Assembly: GCF_030816915.1 (NCBI RefSeq) | Contig: NZ_JAUSYN010000002.1 | Coordinates: 7,329,501-7,393,500 of the forward strand | Direction: 5' to 3' | From: Streptomyces sp. B3I8 | GTDB taxonomy: Bacteria > Actinomycetota > Actinomycetes > Streptomycetales > Streptomycetaceae | DNA length: 64,000 bases | In this document: piece by piece, positions 1-7,250 of the stretch | Layout: every line of letters starts with the position of its first letter | How positions within the stretch are numbered: the stretch's first letter is position 1 | The notes under the pieces: generated by a model | What the model was told of the DNA's origin: nothing | The model's input: the letters and a program-made list of their open reading frames with translations, nothing else | The model's database searches: none | Program-made: the position numbers and the translations under genes

Positions 1-43
1 CGGCCGCGACGAGCGACAGGCCGACGAGCAAGCGGTGCTTCAC
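1..43 (-). CDS. 5' end of a divergent exported or lipoprotein gene (partial)
   Basis: Only the first 14 codons are inside the window. A GTG at 43 (minus strand) opens a frame reading MKHRLLVGLSLVAA, that is, a basic N-terminus followed by a hydrophobic stretch, as in a signal peptide. A GAGG sequence lies six bases upstream. The gene diverges from the GntR/UTRA gene at 238, and both DasR-like operator clusters lie between them. Family knowledge: solute-binding lipoproteins of sugar ABC transporters are common divergent partners of such regulators. The identity here is inference because the rest of the protein is missing. Confidence 0.5.
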   Translation of the reverse strand, partial: MKHRLLVGLSLVAA

Positions 44-78
44 GGGTCACCTCGGAGAGTCGCGCCTGGGGTCGCATC

Positions 79-100
79 TGACCAGTTGGTCAACTGGTCA
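79..100. promoter_or_regulatory. Inverted-repeat operator for the GntR/UTRA regulator
   Basis: TGACCAGTT (79-87) and AACTGGTCA (92-100) form a perfect 9-bp inverted repeat with a 4-base spacer. The half-site ACTGGTC matches what I recall of the DasR responsive element of Streptomyces, which is built from ACTGGTC/GACCAGT halves. The site sits between the divergent exported-protein gene and the regulator gene and could control both. Confidence 0.75.
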
Positions 101-197
101 GGTGACCTCTGTTGGTGGAGAAAGGTGGCATAGACCAATGCGGCCGTCAACCCTCGATGAACTGCGAATAGTTGTCGATCTCGGGCGGCACGTGGTC

Positions 198-217
198 AAC
201 TGGTCAGGCAACTGGTC
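198..217. promoter_or_regulatory. Second operator: direct repeat of AACTGGTC
   Basis: AACTGGTCA (198-206) and AACTGGTCG (209-217) are direct copies of the half-site seen at 92-100, 11 bp apart, so about one helical turn. They end about 20 bp before the chosen GTG start of the GntR gene, a position suited to autorepression. If translation began at the upstream TTG (172), this operator would fall inside the coding region, which argues for the GTG at 238. Confidence 0.6.
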
Positions 218-237
218 GTACGAAAACGGGGAGTGAC

Positions 238-1101
238 GTGAACGCCGACGCCGACGGCGGTGCGCCGGGACCGGTGCTCAAACGCGAGCTGGTGCGCGAC
301 CACATCCTCCAGCTGATCGAGTCCCAGCACCCCGGCGACCCGATCCCCTCCGAACGCGCCCTGTGCGCCCGCCTCGGGGTGTCCCGGCCTACCCTCCGCG
401 CCGCCGTCGATGAACTCGTCGCCGCCGGGCTTCTCGTCCGCGAACACGGCCGCGGCATGTTCGTCGCACCCGGGAAGATCACCCAGGAGCTGGTCTCCGG
501 GGAACAGACGATGACGGTGCCCCAGGCCGACGGCGTCTGGTCCAGCCGGCTGCTGGAGTTCACCACCCTGCAGGCGGGCGCCCGCATCGGCCACCGGCTG
601 CGGCTCTCACCCGCGGCGAAGATCGTCTACGTGGCCCGGCTGCGCCTCGTCGACGGAACGCCCATGGCGATCGAGCACCTGCACATCCGCGCCGACCTCG
701 TGCCCGGCCTCACCCCGCAGGAACTGGAGAACGGCGACCTCTACGAGCATCTGCGCCGCCACCACGACGTTCACGTCCGCGAAGCCGTACAGGGCATCGA
801 GCCGACCGTCGTCACCCGCGCCGAGGCGGAACTGCTCGACGTGCCCGAACTCTCGCCCGCGCTGCTCTTCGAACGGCTCACCTCGGACGTGCGCGGGCGG
901 CCCGTGGAGTACGTGCACTCGCTCTACCGCGGAGACCGCTACCGCATCGTCTCCCGCCTCACCCTCGGCCCCACCACCGCCACGACCGCGGCCCCGGCCG
1001 AACCGGCGCCCGGCCACCACCCGGGCATCCCGCCCGGCGACTTCGCCCACGGCGACCCCGTCGCCTCCTCCACCCGGGGCGACGTCCAGCAGGCCCCCTG
1101 A
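238..1101 (+). CDS. GntR-family (HutC/DasR-type) transcriptional regulator with UTRA domain
   Basis: A 287-residue regulator. Residues about 12-85 form a GntR winged helix-turn-helix, with the segments IPSERALCARLGVSRPT and LVREHGRGMFV typical of the family. Residues about 105-255 are a UTRA effector-binding domain (conserved FERLTSD and VEYVHSLYRGDRY stretches). The last 30 residues are a Pro/Ala/Gly-rich tail. HutC/DasR-type proteins sense small metabolites, often phosphosugars, and repress transport and catabolic operons. GTG at 238 is chosen because GGGGAG precedes it by four bases and two operators lie upstream. A TTG at 172 in the same frame is possible but would translate through the second operator. 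The adjacent exported protein, read divergently, is the likely target together with the gene itself. Confidence 0.85.
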   Translation: MNADADGGAPGPVLKRELVRDHILQLIESQHPGDPIPSERALCARLGVSRPTLRAAVDELVAAGLLVREHGRGMFVAPGKITQELVSGEQTMTVPQADGVWSSRLLEFTTLQAGARIGHRLRLSPAAKIVYVARLRLVDGTPMAIEHLHIRADLVPGLTPQELENGDLYEHLRRHHDVHVREAVQGIEPTVVTRAEAELLDVPELSPALLFERLTSDVRGRPVEYVHSLYRGDRYRIVSRLTLGPTTATTAAPAEPAPGHHPGIPPGDFAHGDPVASSTRGDVQQAP

Positions 1102-1119
1102 GTGCGCGCACGCGCGCAC
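1102..1119 (+). terminator. Hairpin just after the GntR gene
   Basis: GTGCGCGC and GCGCGCAC form an 8-bp perfect stem with a 2-base loop, starting directly after the stop codon. There is no T-tract, as usual in Streptomyces. Confidence 0.4.
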
Positions 1120-1210
1120 CGGTGGTGTCGCGCGGGTCACGCGTGGGCATCCGTCCGGCTGGGACCATACTGGTCGGGTCCCCCCGGGTCCCCTCCCACA
1201 GAACGGTTCC

Positions 1211-2374
1211 ATGGCCAAGAACAGCAGCTCCGAGAAGCTCGTCCCCGCCACCGTGTGGCTGGCGCGGGGCCGCCACCCCGGGCACGAGCCCGAGCAGGAC
1301 GCCCGCCGCAACCTGATCGCCCTCAAGGCGGCCGGGGTGCTCGACGACTTCCTGGACCTCGACCCCGTCGAGGCGGCCCGCTCCACCGTCCTGCACCCGA
1401 GGGAGGCGGCCGCCGACCCCGGCCCGTCGGCCCGGCGCCTCTTCGAGGCCCGCTGGCGCGTCGCCGACGACGTCACCGTCCGCGCGCAGCTCACCACGTA
1501 CGACCCCGAGAACCGCCGCAAGGACGGGGAGGGCGTCACCTGGGTCCTCGCCGCCGAGGCCGAGCGCCCCTGGGACGCGCGCTGGCCCTCGCCCGCCACC
1601 ATGTTCTGGCCCGACAGCGAACAGGTCCCCTGGGACCACGACACCGTGCCGGACGTACGCCTGCGCGAGGTCAACCACCTGCCCAAGGACGGCGACGCGC
1701 TGCGCCACCGGCTGCGGGACTGCGTCCGCGGCAGCTGGTACATCCACCTGGTGGTGCACGAGGCGATGACGCCCGACGCGCGGGGGCAGCGGCCGCTCTC
1801 CGCGTTCCTGCCGCCCAGCCTGCGGCACCGCGTCGTCGAGCACCGGGCCACACCGGAACAGGCGCAGATCGCCGACTTCGAGATGAAACGGGAGCTGAAC
1901 GTCCGCATGCCGCGCGGCGGCGCCGTTGTCCTGCCCGCAGCGCCGCGCGGCACAGACCGCTCGGCGGAACGGGACGCGGAGCGGTTCACCGTGCGCAGCG
2001 TCTTCCTCGACGGCTCCGAGCCCACCGAAGTGCTGCGTACCCTCACGGAGTTCGCCGCGCTGCCCCGGCCGCTGCCCGAGGACGCCGAGCGGGCCCTGGA
2101 CCGGCTGCGCCTGGGCTGGCACCTGCTGACGCCGGACGAGGAACTGGTCCACGCCCAGGCCATGGTGCACAGGTACGCCGAGGCGCTCGACGCCATGACG
2201 AAGTCCTGCGACCTCTACAAGGAGGCCGCCGAGGCGGCGCAGGCGGCTCTCGCCGACTTCACCGGTGGCGACGGCGCGTCCCGCCCGCCCGCGACCGGGA
2301 CGACCGGGGCCGACCGTTCACCGCTGGACACCCTCGCGAAGACGTTCGGCCGCTTCCGGCTCCCGAAGAAGTAG
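1211..2374 (+). CDS. Conserved actinobacterial hypothetical protein, 387 aa
   Basis: I do not recognise a named family. The protein is soluble, with no signal peptide or membrane segment, and is rich in Arg, Asp and Trp in its first half (for example EAERPWDARWPSP and DSEQVPWDHDTVPD). A middle section ends in GSWYIHLVVHEAMTPDARG, and a helical C-terminal third (LDRLRLGWHLLTPDEELVHAQ onward) leads to a basic tail, FGRFRLPKK. ATG at 1211 is the first good start and begins with a Ser/Lys-rich segment. It stands alone between the GntR gene and the convergent LysR gene at 2475. No function is assigned. Confidence 0.7.
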   Translation: MAKNSSSEKLVPATVWLARGRHPGHEPEQDARRNLIALKAAGVLDDFLDLDPVEAARSTVLHPREAAADPGPSARRLFEARWRVADDVTVRAQLTTYDPENRRKDGEGVTWVLAAEAERPWDARWPSPATMFWPDSEQVPWDHDTVPDVRLREVNHLPKDGDALRHRLRDCVRGSWYIHLVVHEAMTPDARGQRPLSAFLPPSLRHRVVEHRATPEQAQIADFEMKRELNVRMPRGGAVVLPAAPRGTDRSAERDAERFTVRSVFLDGSEPTEVLRTLTEFAALPRPLPEDAERALDRLRLGWHLLTPDEELVHAQAMVHRYAEALDAMTKSCDLYKEAAEAAQAALADFTGGDGASRPPATGTTGADRSPLDTLAKTFGRFRLPKK

Positions 2375-2474
2375 CGCCGGGACCCGGGCTTCCGGGCCCC
2401 GGCCGACGCGGACCTCTTCCGTGTCCGCCTCGGGAGCGCCACCGGTCGCCGTTCTGACGCGACCGGCCACGCGG

Positions 2475-3479
2475 TCACCGAGCCGACGGGCCGGCCGGAC
2501 GCCGGGCGGCGCGCGTGCCGCGGGCCACCGTGACCAGTTCCGCCGCCGGGCCCACCAGGCGACGCCCGGTGGGCCAGACCGCGCGCAGCTCGCGGGTGAG
2601 GTCGACGCCCGTGACCTCGACCCCGATCAGCAGACCGTCGTCGAGGTCCCTGCGGACGGCCAGCTCACTGAGGACGGCCGGGCCCGTGCCGGCCACCACC
2701 GTGCCGCGCACCGCCGTCGTCGACCCGAGCTCCACCAGCGCCCGGGCGCGTTCGCAGCCGGCCAGGTGCAGGGCGCGGTCGAGTGTCTGCCGGGTGCCCG
2801 ACCCGCTCTCCCGCAGCACCAGCGGCGTGCGGGACAGCTCGCGCGCCGTCAGCGGTTCCCGACGGCGCGCCCACGGGTGCCCGGGGTCCACCACGACGAC
2901 GAGCCGGTCCTCGGCCACCTGCCGGGTCGACATCACCCGGGACAGCCGCGGCCCCTCGATGAACCCGATGTCGGCCTCGCCCGACTCCACCAGCTCGGGC
3001 ACGTGCGCGCTGTTGGTCACCCTCAGGCCGATGTACAGCTCCGGCCGGCGGGCGCGCAGCTCGCCGATCCAGGCGGGCAGCAGGTACTCGGCGATCGTCA
3101 GGCTCGCCGCCACCCGCAGCTCGGCCTCCCGCCGGTCCCGCAGCCGGCCGGCGCCGGCGAGGAGGTCGTCCAGCTCGCCCAGCACCCGCCGGGCGTGCCC
3201 GGCGACCACCTGCCCGGCCAGCGTCAGCCGGGAGCCGCGCCGGGTCCGGTCCACCAGCACCAGACCGAGCCCGCGCTCCAGCGTGGACAGCCGACGGCTG
3301 GCGGACGGCTGGGAGATCCGCAGCCGCTCGGCGGCCCGGCCCAGACTCTCCAGTTCGGCGACCAGGACGAGGAGCCGCAGCGACTCCAGATCGGGGGTGC
3401 GCAGCGGGAGGGGGAGCGGGAGCGGTGCGGCACGGGGGGCGGGGGTGTCAGTCACAGCGCCAGCGTATGAGTTGGTCAT
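2475..3479 (-). CDS. LysR-family regulator of the adjacent YeiH-type exporter
   Basis: A LysR-type regulator of about 330 aa. The helix-turn-helix is at residues about 28-90 (LGRAAERLRISQPSASRRL, then LGLVLVDRTRRGSRLTLAG). The LysR substrate-binding domain follows (VVVVDPGHPWARR and PLVLRESGSGTRQTLD, as in CbbR/CysB-like members). It is divergent from the YeiH gene at 3551. In many bacteria YeiH genes are paired with a LysR gene, so this regulator probably controls that transporter. The ATG at 3479 overlaps a palindrome (3465-3481). A GTG eight codons further in (3455) is an alternative start, and neither has a clear ribosome binding site. The extreme N-terminus carries a PLPLPLPL run. Confidence 0.85.
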   Translation of the reverse strand: MTNSYAGAVTDTPAPRAAPLPLPLPLRTPDLESLRLLVLVAELESLGRAAERLRISQPSASRRLSTLERGLGLVLVDRTRRGSRLTLAGQVVAGHARRVLGELDDLLAGAGRLRDRREAELRVAASLTIAEYLLPAWIGELRARRPELYIGLRVTNSAHVPELVESGEADIGFIEGPRLSRVMSTRQVAEDRLVVVVDPGHPWARRREPLTARELSRTPLVLRESGSGTRQTLDRALHLAGCERARALVELGSTTAVRGTVVAGTGPAVLSELAVRRDLDDGLLIGVEVTGVDLTRELRAVWPTGRRLVGPAAELVTVARGTRAARRPAGPSAR

Positions 3480-3481
3480 AC
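3465..3481. promoter_or_regulatory. LysR-type palindrome in the lysR/yeiH intergenic region
   Basis: GTATGA (3465-3470) and TCATAC (3476-3481) are perfect 6-bp arms with a 5-base spacer and contain a T-N11-A LysR box (T3468, A3480). The palindrome overlaps the putative ATG of the lysR gene, so it could block its own translation region as well as its promoter, or it shows that the true start lies downstream. Confidence 0.55.
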
Positions 3482-3550
3482 GTCGACGCTATGAGCTCCT
3501 CGTCGACAGGGGGCTACAGGACGGGCCGGGGCCCGCGCACAGTGGTGATC

Positions 3551-4735
3551 ATGAAGGACACCGACTCCTGCCGTCCGGCGACGGCGCCCGCGTCAGCGAC
3601 GGCGCCCGTGCCCGTGCCCGTGCCCGTGCCCGTGCCCGTGCCCGTGCCCGGGAACGCCGCGGGTTCCGCCCCGCGCGGCATCGCCGCCCGGCTGCCCGGG
3701 CTCGCGCTCGCCGTCGTGGTCGCCGCCGTCGCGACCGCGGTGGGGCGGCTCGTCCCCGTCGTCGGCGGGCCGGTGAGCGGGATCGCGCTCGGGGCACTGG
3801 TGGCGGTCGCGGTGCGCCCCGGGGAGCGGACACGTCCGGGCGTCGACTTCGCCGGGCGCCGGGTGCTCCAGGCGGCGGTGGTGCTCCTGGGCGCGCGGCT
3901 CTCCCTCGGCCAGGTGCTGCGAGCCGGGGCCGGCTCGCTGCCGGTCATGCTCGTGACCCTCGCGGTCTGTCTGGCGGCGGCCTACGGCATCGGACGCCGC
4001 CTCGGTGTCGTCGGCGACCTGCGCACCCTGATCGGCGTGGGCACCGGGGTGTGCGGTGCCTCGGCGATCGCGGCGGTGACGCCGGTCGTGGGCGCGGCGG
4101 GGGCGGACGTGGCCTACGCCGTCTCCACGATCTTCGTGTTCAACGTCGCCGCGGTGCCGGCCTTCCCCGCCCTCGGGCATCTGCTGGGGATGGACCAGCA
4201 CGCCTTCGGCCTCTTCGCGGGCACCGCCGTCAACGACATGTCGTCGGTGGTGGCCGTCGCTTCGGCGTACGGCGGCGACGCGGCCGACCAGGCCGTGGTG
4301 GTCAAACTGGCGCGCACGCTCATGATCATCCCGATCTGCCTCGGCCTCGCCGCCCTGGCCCGCCGCCGCGCTGAAGCGGCGGATGCCCGCGCGAACGCGG
4401 GGGCGCGCACCGGCACGCGCGGTGACGTGGACGCGGGCCGGAGCGGGAACCGGCTCGCCCCCGTGCGGGTCGGGCGGCTGGTGCCGTGGTTCCTCGTCGG
4501 CTTCCTCGCCCTGGCGGCGGTCAACACCGCCGGTCTCCTTCCCGCGGCCGCCCACGGCCCGCTCGGCGCCGCCGCCGGCTTTCTGATCACGCTCGCCCTC
4601 TCCGCGATCGGCCTGTCCACCGACCTCGCCCGGCTGCGCCGGACCGGGCCCGCGCCCCTGCTGCTCGGCGGCTGCCTGTGGCTGGTGGTCACCGCCACCA
4701 GCCTGGCCGTCCAGTTCCTGACCGGGCATCTGTGA
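3551..4735 (+). CDS. yeiH: YeiH-family (UPF0324) membrane protein, putative sulfate/sulfite exporter
   Basis: A 394-residue polytopic membrane protein with about ten hydrophobic segments. The family signature is clear: GVGTGVCGASAIAAVTPVV, then IFVFNVAAVPAFPALGHLLG, and GLFAGTAVNDMSSVVA. YeiH proteins are described as putative sulfate or organosulfonate exporters, though evidence is limited. ATG at 3551 is chosen over an upstream in-frame ATG at 3425 because the latter would start inside the divergent lysR coding region. The N-terminus carries seven Pro-Val dipeptides encoded by a hexanucleotide repeat. A hydrophilic insert of about 30 residues (AEAADARANAGARTG region) separates the last four membrane segments from the rest. 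Confidence 0.85.
   Translation: MKDTDSCRPATAPASATAPVPVPVPVPVPVPVPGNAAGSAPRGIAARLPGLALAVVVAAVATAVGRLVPVVGGPVSGIALGALVAVAVRPGERTRPGVDFAGRRVLQAAVVLLGARLSLGQVLRAGAGSLPVMLVTLAVCLAAAYGIGRRLGVVGDLRTLIGVGTGVCGASAIAAVTPVVGAAGADVAYAVSTIFVFNVAAVPAFPALGHLLGMDQHAFGLFAGTAVNDMSSVVAVASAYGGDAADQAVVVKLARTLMIIPICLGLAALARRRAEAADARANAGARTGTRGDVDAGRSGNRLAPVRVGRLVPWFLVGFLALAAVNTAGLLPAAAHGPLGAAAGFLITLALSAIGLSTDLARLRRTGPAPLLLGGCLWLVVTATSLAVQFLTGHL
3605..3646 (+). repeat. (CCCGTG)x7 hexanucleotide repeat inside yeiH
   Basis: Seven perfect tandem copies of CCCGTG encode (Pro-Val)x7 in the cytoplasmic N-terminal tail of the YeiH protein. The unit is six bases, so slippage changes the length by two residues without a frameshift. 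Confidence 0.95.
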
Positions 4736-4759
4736 GCGGGACGCGGCCCGGCCGGGCGA

Positions 4760-5842
4760 TCAGCGCGGGACCAGGACCGTGCGGTCGAAGGGGCCCGGGT
4801 GCGCGGCGGCGTACGCGACGGCCTCGTTGACCTCGTCCAGGCCGAACGTCCGCACCCGGTCGCCGGCGAGGTCCAGCACCCCGGACGCGGCGAGCCGCAC
4901 GATGCCGACGTCGGCGGAGCGCGGATACATCCACTGCCCGCGCACCGTCACCGAGTTGCGCATGAGCCACGGATAGGGGAGGGCGAGCTCCGGCCCGCCG
5001 AGCATGCCGACGCCGCCCATGAGGACGACGCGCCCGTACTCGCGGACGGTCATGGCCGCCGTCCGGGCCACGGTGCTGGGCGCGGACGGCGGAAGCAGGT
5101 CGAGCACCATGTCGACCGGGCCCCCGGCGGCCGCGGACATCGCCGCGCGGTCGGCCGCCTCGTCGCCGGTCAGCTCCACCGGGCGGACACGCGGGCCGAA
5201 CCGGTCGGCGAGCAGGTCGAGCACGGCGCGGTTGCGGCCCGGCGCGACCACGCGACCCGCCCCCATCGCCAGCGCCAGGGCGACCGCGGCGCTGCCCAGG
5301 TTGCCGGTGGCCCCGCTCACCAGGAGCGTCTCGCCGGGCTCGAGGCCGCCCGCCAGCAGCCCCCCGTAGGGAATCACGTACACGCCCAGCGTCGACCAGC
5401 GCGCCGGGTCGTCCCCGGCCGCGGCGGGCAGCGGATACACGTTCTCCGTCGGCAGCCGCATCAGCTCCGCGTACGCCCCGTCGTGCATGTACTCGGCCAG
5501 CAGGGCGCCGCCCTCGCCGCGCGCGCTCCACCCCTGCAACGTGATGTCGGGGGTCAGCGCGTCGTCCCGGGCGCGCACCGTGCAGTCGCACCACACCAGG
5601 TCGCCCACGCGCAGCCGGGTGGCGTCCGGTCCGACGTGGACGACGCGGCCCACCCCGCCGATGCCCGGCACCACCGGGGGCACCAGTGGGTAGTTGCGCC
5701 GGCCGCCGAACACCTCCTCGGCGTACGGGGCGACACCGGCCGCGAGGACCTCTACCACCACCTCGCCACCGCCCGCCACCGGATCGGGCATCTCCCGCAC
5801 CGCCAGGGGCGCGCCGAACTCCGTCAGAACCGCTGCTCGCAT
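4760..5842 (-). CDS. MDR-family oxidoreductase (quinone oxidoreductase-like)
   Basis: A 360-residue medium-chain dehydrogenase/reductase. The N-terminal GroES-like domain starts MRAAVLTEFGAPLAVREM, and the Rossmann nucleotide-binding motif is LLVSGATGNLGSAAVALAL. The Cys/His ligands of catalytic and structural zinc are not evident, so it resembles zinc-independent NADPH:quinone reductases or enoyl reductases. ATG at 5842 is supported by AAGGAG eight bases upstream. A longer frame reaching 5914 would run into the divergent LysR promoter. The gene diverges from the LysR gene at 5935 with a palindrome between them, suggesting LysR control. The physiological substrate cannot be read from sequence. 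Confidence 0.85.
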   Translation of the reverse strand: MRAAVLTEFGAPLAVREMPDPVAGGGEVVVEVLAAGVAPYAEEVFGGRRNYPLVPPVVPGIGGVGRVVHVGPDATRLRVGDLVWCDCTVRARDDALTPDITLQGWSARGEGGALLAEYMHDGAYAELMRLPTENVYPLPAAAGDDPARWSTLGVYVIPYGGLLAGGLEPGETLLVSGATGNLGSAAVALALAMGAGRVVAPGRNRAVLDLLADRFGPRVRPVELTGDEAADRAAMSAAAGGPVDMVLDLLPPSAPSTVARTAAMTVREYGRVVLMGGVGMLGGPELALPYPWLMRNSVTVRGQWMYPRSADVGIVRLAASGVLDLAGDRVRTFGLDEVNEAVAYAAAHPGPFDRTVLVPR

Positions 5843-5910
5843 CGTATTTCTCCTTGATCGCTCCCTGCCGAGGCTAGGAGCGCGGAGGGCATGCGTGAAG
5901 CGACAGTCCC

Positions 5911-5925
5911 GCATATCTGGTATGC
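5911..5925. promoter_or_regulatory. Palindrome between the MDR gene and its LysR regulator
   Basis: GCATA-TCTGG-TATGC is a perfect 5-bp inverted repeat 9 bp upstream of the lysR start (5935) and 68 bp upstream of the divergent MDR start. It also fits a T-N11-A LysR box and is the best operator candidate for the pair. Confidence 0.55.
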
Positions 5926-5934
5926 CTGGGACGC

Positions 5935-6825
5935 ATGGACTTCTCCAGTACGGCGCTGCGGGTGCTGCGCCAGGTCGCCGAGTCGGGCAGCTTCACCGCG
6001 GCCGCCGCACGGCTCGGCTACACGCAGTCGGCGATCTCCCGGCAGGCCGCCGCCCTCGAACGCGGCGCGGGCGCGGTGTTGTTCGAGCGGCACTTCGACG
6101 GAGTGCGGCTCACCCCCGCCGGCCTGACCCTGCTGCGGCACGCCCGCACGATCCTGGCCTGCCTCGACGAGGCCGCACAGGACCTGTCGGGGTCCGCACC
6201 CCGGTCGGAACCGGTACGGCTGGGGATCTTCCCCAGCGGGGGAGCGACACTGCTGCCCCCGGCGCTGACCCTGCTCGCCGCGACCGATCCGCAGGTCGCC
6301 GTGACGACCCGGGAGGGCACCACGCCGAGCCTGATCCGGTCCCTGCGGGCCGGCTCGCTCGACCTGGCCGTGCTGACCTCCCGCCCGCCGCACCGGCCCT
6401 CGGACGGTGAGAGCCCTCCGCTGCATGTCGAACGTATCGAGGACACCGAACTGTGCGTGGCGGCACCCACCACCGGCGTCTTCGCCGGCCGCACGGCGGT
6501 GCACGCCGGGGAACTCGTCGACGTCCCCTGGATCGCCGCCCCCTCCTCCGGCGCCGAACCCTCGCTCGGGGTCTGGCCCGGTCTGCCGGGCCGCCCGCGT
6601 GTCGTCCACACCGCCCGCGACTGGCTGACGAAGCTCCGGCTGGTCGCCGCGGGTTTCGGCGTCACGACCGTCCCCCGCGGCATGGGGCCCGCGCTGCCGC
6701 CCGGCGTGAGCCTGCTGCGCGTCGACGGAGCACCACCCGAGATCCGCCGCGTCCTCGCGGCCCGCCTCCCGGGCCCGCCGTCCCCGGCCGTCGTCGCCGT
6801 CCTCCGCGCCCTCGCCGCGGCCTGA
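5935..6825 (+). CDS. LysR-family transcriptional regulator
   Basis: A 296-residue LysR protein. The winged helix covers residues 1-62 (SGSFTAAAARLGYTQSAISR, then VLFERHFDGVRLTPAG), and an effector domain follows from about 90 (VRLGIFPSGGATLLPPALTLL). It is divergent from the oxidoreductase gene at 5842, the arrangement in which a LysR protein usually controls its neighbour and represses itself. The start is fixed by the family pattern (M-D-F-S-S-T-A-L-R-V-L). A strong hairpin follows the gene at 6893. Confidence 0.87.
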   Translation: MDFSSTALRVLRQVAESGSFTAAAARLGYTQSAISRQAAALERGAGAVLFERHFDGVRLTPAGLTLLRHARTILACLDEAAQDLSGSAPRSEPVRLGIFPSGGATLLPPALTLLAATDPQVAVTTREGTTPSLIRSLRAGSLDLAVLTSRPPHRPSDGESPPLHVERIEDTELCVAAPTTGVFAGRTAVHAGELVDVPWIAAPSSGAEPSLGVWPGLPGRPRVVHTARDWLTKLRLVAAGFGVTTVPRGMGPALPPGVSLLRVDGAPPEIRRVLAARLPGPPSPAVVAVLRALAAA

Positions 6826-7250
6826 GGTCCGGCCCACCCGCCCCGGCACACTCCCACGTCGGTGTAGTCTCGGCCGCCGGTGAGGATCGGCACACCCGTG
6901 CCGTGCGCGGCACGGGTGCCGCGGCCCCACCGCTGTCGAGGCCGGGGCCGATGCCGCCCCCGGCGAACGAGACCCGAGGCCGAGGTCCGAGGCCGAGGTC
7001 CGATCACCGAGTTCCGGGGGAGATGCGCGTGTGTGAGCCGATGACGCCCGGCGCCGTCGGCTGTCCACCGTGACGCACCGGTCCTGAACACCGGCCGAGC
7101 CGCGGGCAGTCGTCCGCCGCCGGCCTCCCACCCCGCTTCCGGCCCGCACCCGGCGGGCCGACCGCGGCCGTCCGCCCGGCCCGCCCTCTCCGTCCCCGCC
7201 GCCCCCGGCTCCCCGCCGGGCGTGCCCGAGCACGACAGGTACCGCCTTCC
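6826..7250. other. 425-bp intergenic region before the SulP gene
   Basis: No convincing gene was found. The stretch holds a terminator hairpin (6893-6918), a 13-base unit GAGGCCGAGGTCC repeated in tandem around 6974-7001, and a C-rich segment leading to the SulP start. A minus-strand open frame across it and into the SulP gene has no family features and is treated as a shadow. Confidence 0.5.
6893..6918 (+). terminator. Hairpin downstream of the LysR gene
   Basis: CACCCGTGCCG (6893-6903) and CGGCACGGGTG (6908-6918) form a perfect 11-bp stem with a TGCG loop, 67 bp after the LysR stop codon. Confidence 0.7.
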
